A stretch of DNA of 64,000 bases. Source: Lithospermum erythrorhizon. Its lineage: Eukaryota; Streptophyta; Magnoliopsida; Boraginales; Boraginaceae. The notes beneath the pieces are model-generated. The model was not told the origin of the DNA, made no database searches, and saw nothing but the letters and a program-made list of their open reading frames with translations. How positions within the stretch are numbered: the stretch's first letter is position 1; every line of letters starts with the position of its first letter. The DNA is taken from contig JADFUC010002374.1 of the NCBI GenBank assembly GCA_019722365.1, forward strand, positions 1 through 64,000, given 5' to 3'. Made by a program: the position numbers and the translations under genes. Positions 12,315-23,763 of this stretch are shown in pieces.

Positions 12315-13904
12315 TGATAACCCGTTACGTTAAAAAAAATAAATAAATAAATAAATTTTCTGGCCGGTGTATGGACCCGAGATAGTATAAATAATTTCGA
12401 ATAAAAATCGATGTACCAAGACTAGTATTATATGAGTAATAGTTTATGTCATGGAAATTTCCACATTTGGAATCGGTTTCATGGAGATTTAAGTACGGAA
12501 AGTTAAGAAATTAACCTGAACCGAATCTGACTCAAGCTATTCTTAAATATCTTCTCATCCTTATTCAAGACATCATCTCAAACAAAAAAAAATTTCCTTC
12601 TTCTTCTTCGAGGTTTGGCCTGAAACCCTTGGCAACACACAAACAAGAAAAAATTTTCTTCCATTTCTCTTCGACAGGGCTCAAACTCAAAGATCATTGG
12701 TTGAATATCTTCCCTCATCATCTTCTTTGAATTAAGGTAAGAAAGTTCAAATATTTTGGGATATTTCTTGGTTTTGACATAGTTGACTTTCTTTTGCTAA
12801 AATTCAATTTAATTGTGTTTCTAAGTTTGTTATGGGTAGTATGATGAATATAAGTAGTTAATTCAGTTTAGTTAAGATGTTGTTTGAAGTTTATGGTGAT
12901 AGTTGATTTTCCTAAAGTGTTAGTTGACTTTTGATGTTTGACTTTTTATAAGACTTTTAAATGTGTGTAGGAGTTAGATTAGACCTTATTGTAGTTGTCA
13001 GAAGTTAAAATTGTGATTTATAATCTATTGTAGGAGTTGGGGACAGAAAGCGTGATTGGTAAAATTGAGTAGTAATTGAGATTTTGAGTGTAGGTTGTTA
13101 TTTATAGATCTGAGGGTTAAATAAGATGACTTATAAGTTGATTTGAAATGTTAAAGTGATAAGGTGGAAATTTTGTATGGGGGCGATCGTCGTGGTCCGA
13201 CGGTTGTTATTTCGTTGTCTTATTCGTCGTTTTAGACCATTTAGCAATCGTTCCACTTAGAGTTGGTAATGTATCTTCTAGAACGTAAGTATAGTAGTAG
13301 GTTTTGATTGTACTTTCCGGTATTTTTGTTAGGCGCTTTATCGTGAGTGGGCAAGCATCGTGATTGTGATTGAGATTTTGTGGTAGCTAAGCAGAGTAGT
13401 ACATATTCTCACGGATGCTACATTACGCACTTCCTCATTTTAAATTGTGTAAAACATGTCATTGTGGTATGATTATGTGAGAATAGTATACATGCCTTCA
13501 AGTAGTTGTATGATTATGTGTGATTCATTCAAGGCCTTACTTATTATGATTATGTGATCAGATTGCGTATGCCAAGATTTGCTCGAGGTAAGTAACAGCT
13601 TGAACTCCTCACCCCACGCTTCTTGTGTTCTCGTGGCCTAGCTCTCATTTTTGTGTTCCCCTCGGCCTTCACTTTGTATTTCGTACCTTGCCGGCGTGTT
13701 CCGATTGATTTTGATTCTCGAGACGCTTTTAGTCAGTGGTGCTTTGATATTGTTTGGGAATAGAGTAGTTAGTCATTGGAGGTGTCAAGGTTGGAGTTAT
13801 GCATGACTTCAGGTGACTTGAGTATTACGATATGACCCTATAGTTGGGATGATTGTGGTTAAAGGATTCTCCTTCCTCAGTGATATTGCTGACGCTATCG
13901 CTTT

Positions 13905-14055
13905 ATACTACGGTATAAGTGGGTTTGGCCTTATACTACTGCAGAGAGAGGGTGCGGCTCGCCTTATACTCGGCATAAGAGCGATGATTATCTATGACCC
14001 CTTCTGATGTGTGTGCATTGTTGGTGTTGGCCTTATACTACGGTATAAGAGCGGT
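13905..14055 (+). repeat. Palindromic tandem array in LTR (copy 2)
   Basis: Units with CTTATACT-ACGGTATAAG palindromes, three to four visible, interrupted by divergent spacers. It occupies the same LTR position as the array at 8860-9035. A 102-codon open frame crossing it is not a gene. Confidence 0.7.
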
Positions 14056-14279
14056 GTTTATTAATGATCGTCCATTCCTCAGTAGACGGATTGGAGCATA
14101 CATTAGAAGTTGGTATACTTCGAGGAGATACGGTAGGATGCATGGTTTGATGACTAGAGTTGGGCCCGGCTCCCCGGCTCACCGGCCTGGCATATTAGAT
14201 TTGATTGACCGGCCTCACAAACCACCACGGGTCTTTCCAAAGACGCTTTGTCCTCACTCACGTGCTCACCCAGTAAAAA

Positions 14280-14400
14280 CTTCAGCTGGTCACCCATCCT
14301 AGAATTACCCCGTGTCAAGCACCTACTATCAATGGAGTTCTTATAGATGAGCTTCTCCAAAAGAAGATGCATCTTGACGGTACGAGTAGTACCAATCAAA
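14280..14400 (-). other. 5S rRNA-derived segment in downstream Cassandra LTR
   Basis: Second copy, with AGGATGGGTGACC at 14288-14300 on the minus strand and a more eroded A-box region near 14316. It is followed by a (CA)n run at 14416-14443 shared with the other LTR. Confidence 0.8.
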
Positions 14401-14754
14401 TCTTATCGAACATATCACACACCACACACACACACACACACACATACACATTTTTGCGGCTCCTGCATTAAGCAACCTCCCCACTTAAATACTCAACGCC
14501 CCGTGGAGTCACAAACACATCCAGACCTGCACTAATCCGTGTGAGATTCTAGAGGTGGCCCTACTGCCTCAAGAAAAGTCCCGCAGCTATACCGCATCGC
14601 ATTTAGATCCCACAATTCGGACTCGCTTTGCTCGATACCATTTGTAACGCCCCGCTCACCGGGTAGGTACGTTATTAGATTTGGATTGACCGGCCTCGTA
14701 AAACCACCATCGGTCTTTCCGAAGACGTGGTCCTCACTCACATGCTCACCGAGA

Positions 14755-14895
14755 AACTTCCTCCCAGGGTCACCCATCCTAGAATTGGCCCCTGTGTCAA
14801 GCACGCTAACAATGGAGTTCTTATAGGGATTTAGCTTCCTAAAAGTGCATGCATCTTAACGGTATGAGTAGTACCAATCAAATCTTATCAAACAT
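14755..14895 (-). other. 5S rRNA-derived segment in upstream Cassandra LTR
   Basis: On the minus strand it contains AGGATGGGTGACC (complement of 14768-14780), identical to the C-box region of plant 5S rRNA, then, upstream of it, AGCGTGCTTG (14798-14807) matching the A-box and AGAACTCCATTGTT corresponding to AGAACTCCGCAGTT. The 5' third is eroded. In Cassandra these are the internal RNA polymerase III promoter parts. It is not a functional 5S gene because the arms cannot pair as in 5S rRNA and the termini are missing. Confidence 0.85.
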
Positions 14896-14947
14896 ATCAC
14901 ACACAAACACACACACACACACATATTTCAAGGGGTCGGGTATTACA

Positions 14948-15955
14948 AATCAGAACGACTGCCTGTGGGCCTCCCTGTCGACTGTCATCAACCTCAGATA
15001 ATCAAAGAGTCACCAACGATGGATAACGATTAAAAATCCACTTTATTTAACATCATAAATAAAACAATACAACTCGGCCCATCTAAAGCAATCTCAACCA
15101 ACAATAAGCAACAAATCGAAAAGTAATATACGCATAATATCAAACTACTGTTTAGCTAAATACGAGGCAACAATAATTATTACATACAACAAAACTCCAA
15201 AAAGAATAAAAAGTATGACTGTTGAGGTCTTCAAGCCACCATCGCCATTCGGTACGCTAGCCTACTGCCAACGCATCATGTCATCCCGCAACAACCTAGG
15301 CATAAAACGCCCATCCATAGGGAAAATAGGAGTCGCCTAAAAGTTTCGAAGCAAAAATAAATGCCACGTGGTTAACCTACCTTATCGTACAAATAAGAAT
15401 AATTTAAATCCCTCACCTATTAAAGACTATATACCCCAAAAGTTATATTTCAATGCTACTCACCACGAATTAAATCTTACCTGATGATTTCCGACTAACA
15501 CCGATAAACCCACACCACGTCAACAACTTCCTCACAGTACGCCTTAGTCACCGGAGATATCTTTCTATTGGTTATCTTTCGTAAGTATAGTTAATTTCCG
15601 ATATAATATCCAACTCAACACCCGACAACTCAAACATATGTCTCAACATCTCATCACTCAAGCATACACCACTCAACTACTTATCTTTAGTTCACCTAAA
15701 GTGCTACTCCTCGAATATAGTCATACATCTCCTAGCTTATTACTCCAAATGTTCTCATAAGACCCTCCAATCGCTTGATTTGTTAATAAAAACTCCGAGC
15801 AATATATGTCTTAAATCAAGATAACCTAAGTACAGAATTATCTTCCCCAAATTCTCCATTTAGTATACGGAACTTATTTACCTCAATGGTATCAGCGTCG
15901 TGGTTAGATCAGAACTTATATTCTAACACATTTGAATCCAGTTTTCCACCATATA
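14948..15955 (-). mobile_element. Unassigned transposon-derived stretch
   Basis: No gene. Parts (GATGGATAACGATTAAAA near 15019; TATGACTGTTGAGG near 15212) resemble 22075-22100 and 22318-22335, so a second gypsy-type LTR 3' end is likely, read on the minus strand. Confidence 0.4.
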
Positions 15956-18611
15956 TAAAATATCATCAACATCATCGACAGATTAGCATAAACTTCGGTT
16001 TATAATTTCTGTACCTAATGTTCTCATTCAAAAGGTATCTCATCCATTAACCACTTAATATATATATAACATATCTACAAAAAGACAGTAATGCCGGCAA
16101 GGCTACAACTGAGAGTAAATACCGTATCCTGAATACAAAAATAGCTTCCGACAGCGCTTAAATTCTCAAACGAAGATAACCATCAAAGTATTATTGTCGA
16201 TGACAACAACGAGATTGTGAATAGATATCGTAGTCAAATATGAATAAATATGCATATACCCAAGACTACCTAACAAGGCCATACCACATAATTCCAAAGA
16301 AAGTCTCCGACACAATATATGAAGATATGATAGAAAGTTCCAGTAAAGCACACAATCACCCAGAAAGAACTCAATAGACTCAACAACGACTATAACTCTA
16401 GTCATCAAACCATCTATCTCTCATATCCCCACAACCATACCAACCTCTAATGCGCATATGCTCAATCCGTCTACCTGCAGGAATGGACCAATCGATAATC
16501 ACACCGCACTTATACCGCAGTATAAGGCCAAACCGCACTTATACACAAAGTATAAGGCAAACCGCACTTATACACAAAGTATAAGGCAAACCGCACTTAT
16601 ACACATAGTATAAGGCAAACCGCACTTATACACATAATATAAGGCACACCGCACTTATACACTAAGTATAAGGCAAACCGCGTACTATACATAGTATATG
16701 TACACCGCACTTAGTACACATAGTGTATAAGGCAAACCGCACTTTATACACTAAGTATATACGAGAAGGCCACATATCCTCAAGCAAGGAAGGAGAGAGT
16801 CACCTACCTCCTAATCATCCCAACTACGGGGTCATATCCAATTACTCAAGTCACCTCAATGTCATACATAACTCCAACCAACACCTCTCAATAACCAACT
16901 ACTTACTCCCAATAATATTAAAGCAATACCTGGCTAAAATAATCTAAATCAATCACAACCGCCGACAAGGCCACATAAATACCAAAAGTGCCGACAAGGC
17001 CACATAAATATAACAGTAATATAAGTGGGGAGTTCAAGCCATCACTTACCTCAAGCCAATCTTCAATGCTGCAGAATAGAGTCACATAATCATATTATGG
17101 CTCACACATAATCGTACAACCATTACATGTATACCATTCTCACATAATCATACCACTGTGATGTGTACACCATTCTTCACACATAATTATTATATTACAA
17201 GGACACGTGACGCCATATTTACACACATAATTATACTACAAGCGACACGTACAATTCATTTAAAGTAAGTACATACAAGAATACACGCTGAGATAAGTAC
17301 TCACCTTGGTTCGCAATAAGAAACGCCCTGCCTCGACGATCCAAGTGCCTTTCCCACACTGCCTAATCAAAACACCAAATTACAATTACTACTAAATAAT
17401 TTAAACCCTTATCTTTAATTAAATTTCCTCGACTTTTCAACCCATTTTAGTGTTACAAATTGACAACTTAAGTATAGATTGCTAATTATGTTTCAAAGAC
17501 TATTAAAATGGCGAATTCAACTATCTCGACCAAATCCCATAATCGATCAACACCTTAACCAAAATACCCAACATTATCAACCAATTTCAATCAACCCAAA
17601 ATATCAACTTTTCCAACTAATCAAACCCATTTCTAATAACCTCAAATCCCGAAGCCCGTTTACTACTCACAATCTAATAAAACTAATTTCAACATATATT
17701 CTTCCAACAACCTAATACTCATAATTTCACCTCAAAATCAAAATAACGGCCCAATAACATATTTATACTATTAACCACATTCTTAGAGAAAGTCAACTCC
17801 AAAATCACTGAAAGTGAACTCAACCATAACAATATTTCAACCCCAAATATCGATTATCATCAACTCTTATATCATAATCTAAGCCTAAAATTAATAATTA
17901 TATTCAATATCTCATAAAAAAATCGAAGCCAACCCAAAATTCCAAAAAGTCAATGGCCCTTAAAACGCCCGAAATTCCACATTGTCGCTCTATATTTCAA
18001 CTCAAGAATAACTAATTTAGAACCCAAGAATCAATTGGAGCAATAAAATTCAAAATCCAAAAAGTCAACAAAAATTCAACTCGGGAGATCTAACAAAATA
18101 CTCAACAAGATCGAACCTTTTTTTACCTTTGAAACGACGAGGACGATGAGGGAAAATCCTCCTTTAAATTTGAGGTCGAAAGCTATGAAACGGAGAGGAG
18201 AAATCGAAGAAAGAAAATCAAAGGGGGGAAGGAGATTCACGTCGGCCAACTTCTCTGGAGGGGAAAATGGATTTTGTCTTTTCAGCTGCTGTTTTCGGGG
18301 CTTAAACGGTTGCCTGGCCTAATTTGTGTGTGAAACCCGATCGTTTAATTCAATCGATACTTCTCGTTTTAACTTATCTCGACAATCAACTTCCAAACAT
18401 TAACATTGATTTATATACTCAAATTATATTACCACCCAAATAATATCATTTCCATTGACATAACTTTAAAATTCTAAATTCAAATATACTACCAACCGAC
18501 CGACTACCGTATTTTCGACTATTCAATTTCGAATTTTTTTTCTCCTCGAAATACTCCACCGAGCAACTAGTATACTATTTCAATAATATTAGTACGTTAC
18601 GGATTATTACG
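15956..18611 (-). mobile_element. Gypsy LTR, inverted, nested in the 12315-19345 LTR
   Basis: The right edge CGTTACGGATTATTAC is the complement of the LTR start. Going inward on the minus strand, the 17000-17340 part (CACATAAT repeats, GAGATAAGTACTCACC) and the array at 16505-16760 match the main gypsy LTR family, while 17400-18600 differs and marks a subfamily. The part at 16080-16140 matches the GTAGCCTTGCCGG block of the LTR 3' end. Confidence 0.7.
16505..16760 (-). repeat. Palindromic tandem array in LTR (copy 3, best preserved)
   Basis: Nine units of about 29 bp: ACCGCACTTATACACAAAGT then ATAAGGCAA, with the spacer varying between ACAAA, ACATA and ACTAA. Each unit contains CTTATAC and GTATAAG arms that can pair. 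Confidence 0.9.
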
Positions 18612-19345
18612 CTTATAGTCGCTCACGAGTCTCGTGATTTTATTCAGTGATTGTATGCCTTATTGAGACTCTTTGTATTATATCTTGGACATGTTATGCC
18701 CAGACCTTCTTTTGGAATTTTATGATATGGCCTTTATTAGGGTAGTTCTATATATACATATTTATATTCTATTTGGACTACTATATCCATCGACCTGGCT
18801 CCCATTTCGTATGCCTTAAGTTTCACCCCGTGTTAAGTTTTCACTAAGCTTCGCCTTATACCCCTATTCGCCGGGCTGCATTTCATTTGTGCCAAGTCGA
18901 CAGCGGCGCTTGAGTCGAGGTCAGTTTGAGAGTTTATTTTCCGAGTAGCCAAGGAGCACGGTGGCCGAGGATCCGCCAAATTCTCGTTTCCGTTGTAAGC
19001 CAACCGCTTTTTGATTGTTGTATTTCATTTTCGCATTTTAGCCTTGTCGGCAATTATTTTGTATTCGTGGATACGGTATTTATTTCGCCAGCTCTAAGCC
19101 GGCATTATCGCTTTTTTGAGATATGTTGCATATATATGGAGTTGGCTGGTTGGGGATATCACCCTCGATGGATTATTATAAATTTAAAAATCGTTTTTTT
19201 TCTAGAATTTTAATTGTGAAATCAAAGTTTGGATAAAACGCGTGAAGCCTTAAACCGAAGTCGCCCATCAAGATGGTGACTCGGTGTTCGTGGATTATAA
19301 TGATTCTTTCACTGGCTTAATGAATTCTCAAGGGGTCGTTAATAA

Positions 19346-21300
19346 TCTTATAATACTAAGTTCAAGATTCTTCACTTTACCTCCGAGTATGCTGTGACTC
19401 AACCCCATTAATAAGTTACTTACATAGTGTTCCATATGGGACAGCTATCCATGACACTATTCTCCTCACATTCGCCTCTAGGTGAAGCATCAATAGGTGA
19501 TCCATTCCATGGAACTATATTTATCTCTATTCTCTAAATTTACGACACAAAGCCGCATTCCCTGCATCAAATAAGAAATACCTTTAGTAAAACTCCACAA
19601 TTCATATTATGGGAATTGTGTTATGTCATGGTCGTGATGTCCAACATTATTTATTCCGACATGGTATATGGTGAATCGACATTATGTATGGTCAAATTAC
19701 CATGTAATAGAGTCCAACCACTTCAATCACGCGAGGTCCTTAATTGCGGAACGGACTCTAATAGGAGAGAGTTGTCTTGTCAATAAGAGAATCTCTATCA
19801 TATAATTTAATCTATCAATGCATTTTATTCACCTCAAGCTTCATGACTCATTATAGCTTAACAAGCAAATGTCATTTAAGCTTATATTTCTCGTGACTAA
19901 TATAGCATATGTCAGATATATGTAATTGGGCTTATAGATGTACAAGAATCAATTCAGTACCATACCTTTCAAGGTTGTATGAAGATTCTTTTAGTACTTA
20001 AACATGTAAAACATTTATGTAGTTGTGCTCCCACTAACCTTTGAGAAACTCAAGGTTCATCTTCACTTTGACCTCTTTTGATTTCAATCAAAATATCAAG
20101 ATGAAGATTCTAACTCCATTATACTCTATCTCAAGTTTGCAACTTGGATACTGATAATATAATCGTTTTTCCTTCTTGTTCTCGTTTGAGATGTAAGCTT
20201 CCAATAACAATGTCAAGTATGCATCATCACTGATCATTACTCAGGAACATTCTTTGGATTACTCACTTAAACACACATGTTGCAACACGTGGATAATAAG
20301 GAAAAATTTAAAATTGATATGTGCATAGTCAATTAATGAATACATTCAACTTGATCGAGACCAAATATTTGATTCATTTATGACTATATGTTCATTTAAT
20401 AGAATTACGTTTCTTACTCGATAAATCACCATCTAGAAGGTAAATAGAGACGTAGTTATATTCTAATTGCAGTATTCCAATTCTATTTCACTTAGATTAC
20501 CTCAAGTCATCTGTTGGAGTATGACTTCTTCATAACATCATGTCTCTTTCTATCGATTTAAGTACCTAAATTGCCACAACATTTCGATATAACCGGAGGT
20601 TGTAACATCGGGATCGGGTGTCTCCTGGGCGAGCCACTTGAATACATTCAAGTCATATATTTAATTCCACTCCTTTTTATACTCCATAACAAGATACTAT
20701 AAGCATACAATAAATTATAATTCTATAGTAGATGGAAATAAATATCGCTTGTCTTCCAAAGGATGTACATGATAACATAATCTCAACATTTGCCCCGTGT
20801 ACAATTATGTCTACTTCAGTGACATAATATTAACTTGTCTATTCGAGACTTTTCAAAGTTTGTTTTTCAAACATAACTTTTGAGATGTCTCACAGTTGAG
20901 TATGAATAAATTTAAAGTATAAGGCAATAAGTTTCCAATACGTGAATTTATTATATCTATCGTGTTTCAACTACATAAAACACAATCCTTACTGTATCAC
21001 TCAAATTAGCACATATTTAAGGTAGAATGAAAATTACGTTGGTATACAAAATTGAAAGATTTCATCCATTGTGTTTTAACTTCATTAAACACAATTCTTT
21101 ACTTACGTATCTTAGCAAGTACGCCTTTAAGATCAGAATGATGTCTCATTCTTTGGATTACTCATGTCGATGATACTTAATTCAGAACTTGATAGTATTT
21201 ATATGGTCCTCCCCATACTCTTATCAATTCTGGTGTATCATTCAATGACTTATATCCTTGACTAACTTCAGGACAGCATACCGCTGGAAATCGTAATTAT
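19346..21300 (-). mobile_element. Copia-derived non-coding debris
   Basis: No open frame of note. The tract GCTCCCACTAACCTTTGAG (about 20028-20046) reads on the minus strand as a polypurine tract (TTAGTGGGAG) like those preceding copia LTRs, and GTCAGATATATGTAATTG-like sequence resembles other copia 3' regions here. The remainder is AT-rich and unassigned. Confidence 0.45.
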
Positions 21301-22020
21301 TTTCGACCCATAATTATGCATGTCAAGTGACAATCAAGTCAGAACAATTCATTTTACTAGTTTTAGTTAAACGAGATTACTTCAAACTAAGTGTTCAATA
21401 AATAGTAAATTGTAAAGTTACTAAAATGGAACTCACGCACATCGTAATACCATATTACTAGATCCCATGCATAACCGATATAATAATTATAATGGTCAAT
21501 TATATTACAACCTACCCCTTTACCAAACCAATGCCTCAAGAAAAGCATATTAAATATGCAGCTAACATTGGTCCTAGACAAATGTACCAGTGGTGTTGGA
21601 TTCAATGGGAGCTAGCACATCTATTCATATGTGAACAATTAAATATTACGGCTTATATATCACTTGTTTGTTCACTATGGCTACGTGTTTATATGTTTTC
21701 CTAATTTTACATATAACCTCGTTGTTTCCTCATTGAGTAAAAAATGAAGTCCATCAAGTTACCATATAATTTCTAGAGGAAAACCCAAGTATTGACAAGA
21801 GAACGTATTCAAGTCTAGAAATATAAGGTAGCCATTCACCTTGGTCGATGTCAATAGTCTGGGGACAGCATTTGATGACCAACATAGTAATTTATGATCA
21901 ATTCTCTTAGATCGTAATAGCTTGCAAGCTTGAATATTAGGCCACGCTTGCACAACTGAGGAGTTGATTGACCGCCGCAAAATCATAGCTATGTATGTAT
22001 ATGAATCTTACTCCACCCCT
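21301..22020 (+). pseudogene. Copia LTR piece fused to the pol 3' end
   Basis: 21301-21507 matches the start of a copia LTR (TAAGTGTTCAATAAATAGT, CTAAAATGGAACTCAC). At about 21508 it changes to coding sequence, PFTKPMPQEKHIKYAANIG, the C terminus of copia RNase H (family motif DxFTKPLP), followed by QMYQWC and 3' untranslated sequence to about 22020 that matches 34260-34680. The gag and most of pol are absent, so this is a deletion product. Confidence 0.75.
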
Positions 22021-22378
22021 GCAAAGCCCACCGCCCGAGGTGTTAAGATTATCAACAACCTGCATATCGATCACTAATCGATGGATAACAACCAAAAATA
22101 ATCGCATTCGAGATTACCAAATATAATACTTCTTAGTGCATCGTGGTAAATCTAACAACATATCTCTTAAAAAACACATCAATAACACATAAAACATACA
22201 CCAACCTCGAATAATACAACCAACAAACACATAACAACATAGTCTCCACAATACATCATATTGCATTCTCAATGTACAATATAAAAGTTCTATAAACATA
22301 ACAAGAGGAAAAGATACAGGATGACTGCCGAGGACTTCCTACGCTAATTCACCGCCTCATCTACCATCTTAATCCCCT
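22021..22378 (-). other. Unassigned transposon-like stretch
   Basis: No gene. Shares GATGGATAACAACC and ATGACTGCCGAGGAC with the 14948-15300 region and is probably the 3' end of another gypsy LTR on the minus strand. Confidence 0.35.
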
Positions 22379-23763
22379 AAGAGTCGGGTTATGTATCTTC
22401 TAGAACGCCGTATAGTAAGAGGTCTTGATTATACTTTCGGGTGTTGCTTTAGGCGCTGATCGTGGAAAAAGGGCGCTACCTTGATTGTCTTTCGCGAAGG
22501 TTTTGAAGCAGAGCTGCCAGAGGCGACATTTATTCCACTCGGTGTTACTTTACTTATATTTCGATTTTGTGGCCTGTCGGCACTTATGATTCCGTGGCCT
22601 GTCGGCTTATTGTGTTTGACTTTACCATTGTGAGATGTTTTAGCTTGCAGTTTTTGGATATTGTTCGGGGAGTAGAGTAAATTTCGTTATCGAGAGGCGA
22701 TGGTTGTGAGTTATGTATGACTCCAGTATCTATGGATTCTCACCTATGTCGGGATGATTGTGTCAGTGACTCTCCTTCCTTGTAGGATAAGTGCGACGAT
22801 ATGTGCCTTATACTTAGTGAGGCGGTGTGCCTTATACTTAGTGTATAAGAGTTTGCCTTATACTTAGCGTATATACGGGTGCCTTATACTTACAGAGCAA
22901 GAGCTACAATTGCATTTCTAACAGATGAATATGGATGTGTCTTTATACTTGTGTATAAGTGCGTGTGTGCCTTATACTTTGTGTATAAGGGGTGATTATT
23001 GATTAGTCCATTCCTCGGCAGTAGACGGATTGAGTATATATGACAGGATGGGCATCAAAGGGATACAGACAGAGGCTCATTGCTAGAGTTTTAGTCACGT
23101 TGTCGAGTCTATTGATTTCTTTTCCTCGAATTGTGTGTCAAACCTTTCTATTATATCTTCATGTATTATGTCTGAGATTTAATTATACATGATCTTTTAG
23201 GTAGTCCTCGATATATGTATTTTATTCATATTTGACTATCATATTTATTGGATTGACTCGTCTGCACGGTAAGTTCACTCGTTAAGTTTCACTAAGCTCG
23301 CTGCCTACACCCCTTTCGCATCAAGGCATTTCATTTGTGCCAGTTGACAAAGTGCGCTTGAGCCAAGAGGTTGTTTGAGAGTTTTGTGATCCTCACACCG
23401 ATTTTTGATGTGTTGTCAATCGCTTTTTGATTGCATTTTCCTTTCGAGACTTTAGCCTTTGGCTTGATGTTGTCATTTTGTATTCGTGGATACAAGATGT
23501 ATCATCTTTGTAGCCTTGCCGGGCATTACTTTATTTTGGGATACATGCTGTGTGTATATATATGGGTTGGTCGTTTCTCGATATCACCGACGGATATCAT
23601 AAATTTTAAAATCGCTTTTGATTTGGGGAAACTTAATTGGTGATCACATTTTTGGATGAAACGGTAATTGTGTTTTAAATCGAAGCCGCCCATCGGTTTG
23701 GTGTGACTCGTGTTCCGGATTTTAATGACTCTCACTCGGGCGGCCGACTGGCGGGTCGCCACA
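22379..23763 (+). mobile_element. 5'-truncated gypsy LTR
   Basis: Starts at the position equivalent to 8260 in the 7311-9882 copy (GTTATGTATCTTCTAGAA) and continues to the LTR end GCGGGTCGCCACA. The first 950 bp of the LTR are missing. Contains a palindromic array at 22795-22995. Confidence 0.8.
22795..22995 (+). repeat. Palindromic tandem array in LTR (copy 4)
   Basis: Six or seven partly eroded units of GTGCCTTATACTTAGTGTATAAG with intervening divergent sequence. Confidence 0.75.

Larger units (their letters stand above)
14161..14947 (-). mobile_element. Cassandra-like TRIM retrotransposon with 5S rRNA-bearing LTRs
   Basis: Two direct repeats of about 305-315 bp (14161-14475 and 14643-14947) flank about 165 bp. 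On the minus strand the upstream LTR starts TGTAATACCCGACCCC and ends GGGGCGTTACA. Directly after it is a primer-binding site (TGGTATCGAGC, 14627-14640) resembling the initiator-Met type TGGTATCAGAGC, and before the second LTR is a polypurine tract AAGTGGGGAGG (14476-14486). Each LTR carries a 5S rRNA-like segment. Short LTRs, no coding sequence and 5S homology together define the Cassandra TRIM group, which moves with enzymes from other elements. Confidence 0.88.
12315..19345 (+). mobile_element. Gypsy LTR interrupted by nested elements
   Basis: The first part (12315-14160) begins TGATAACCCGTTACG and follows the solo LTR at 7311 to the motif GATGACTAGAGT. The LTR resumes at about 18612 with TAGTCGCTCACGAGTCT, the continuation of TAGTCGTTGCTGAGTCT in the 7311 copy, and ends GGGGTCGTTAAT near 19345. 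The 4.4 kb between is inserted: a Cassandra-like TRIM and an inverted gypsy LTR. The LTR carries its own palindromic array at 13905-14055. No convincing target-site duplication was found at the outer edges. Confidence 0.75.

Noticed and set aside
13994..14302. 102-codon plus frame
   Set aside because: Crosses the palindromic array and enters the Cassandra LTR, so it is a chance frame through repeats.
14755..14895. Functional 5S rRNA gene
   Set aside because: Only the promoter-proximal part is conserved, ends are missing, and it sits in an LTR with a direct-repeat partner.
16505..16760. CRISPR-like array
   Set aside because: Regular repeats but no unique spacers, eukaryotic context, and location inside LTRs.
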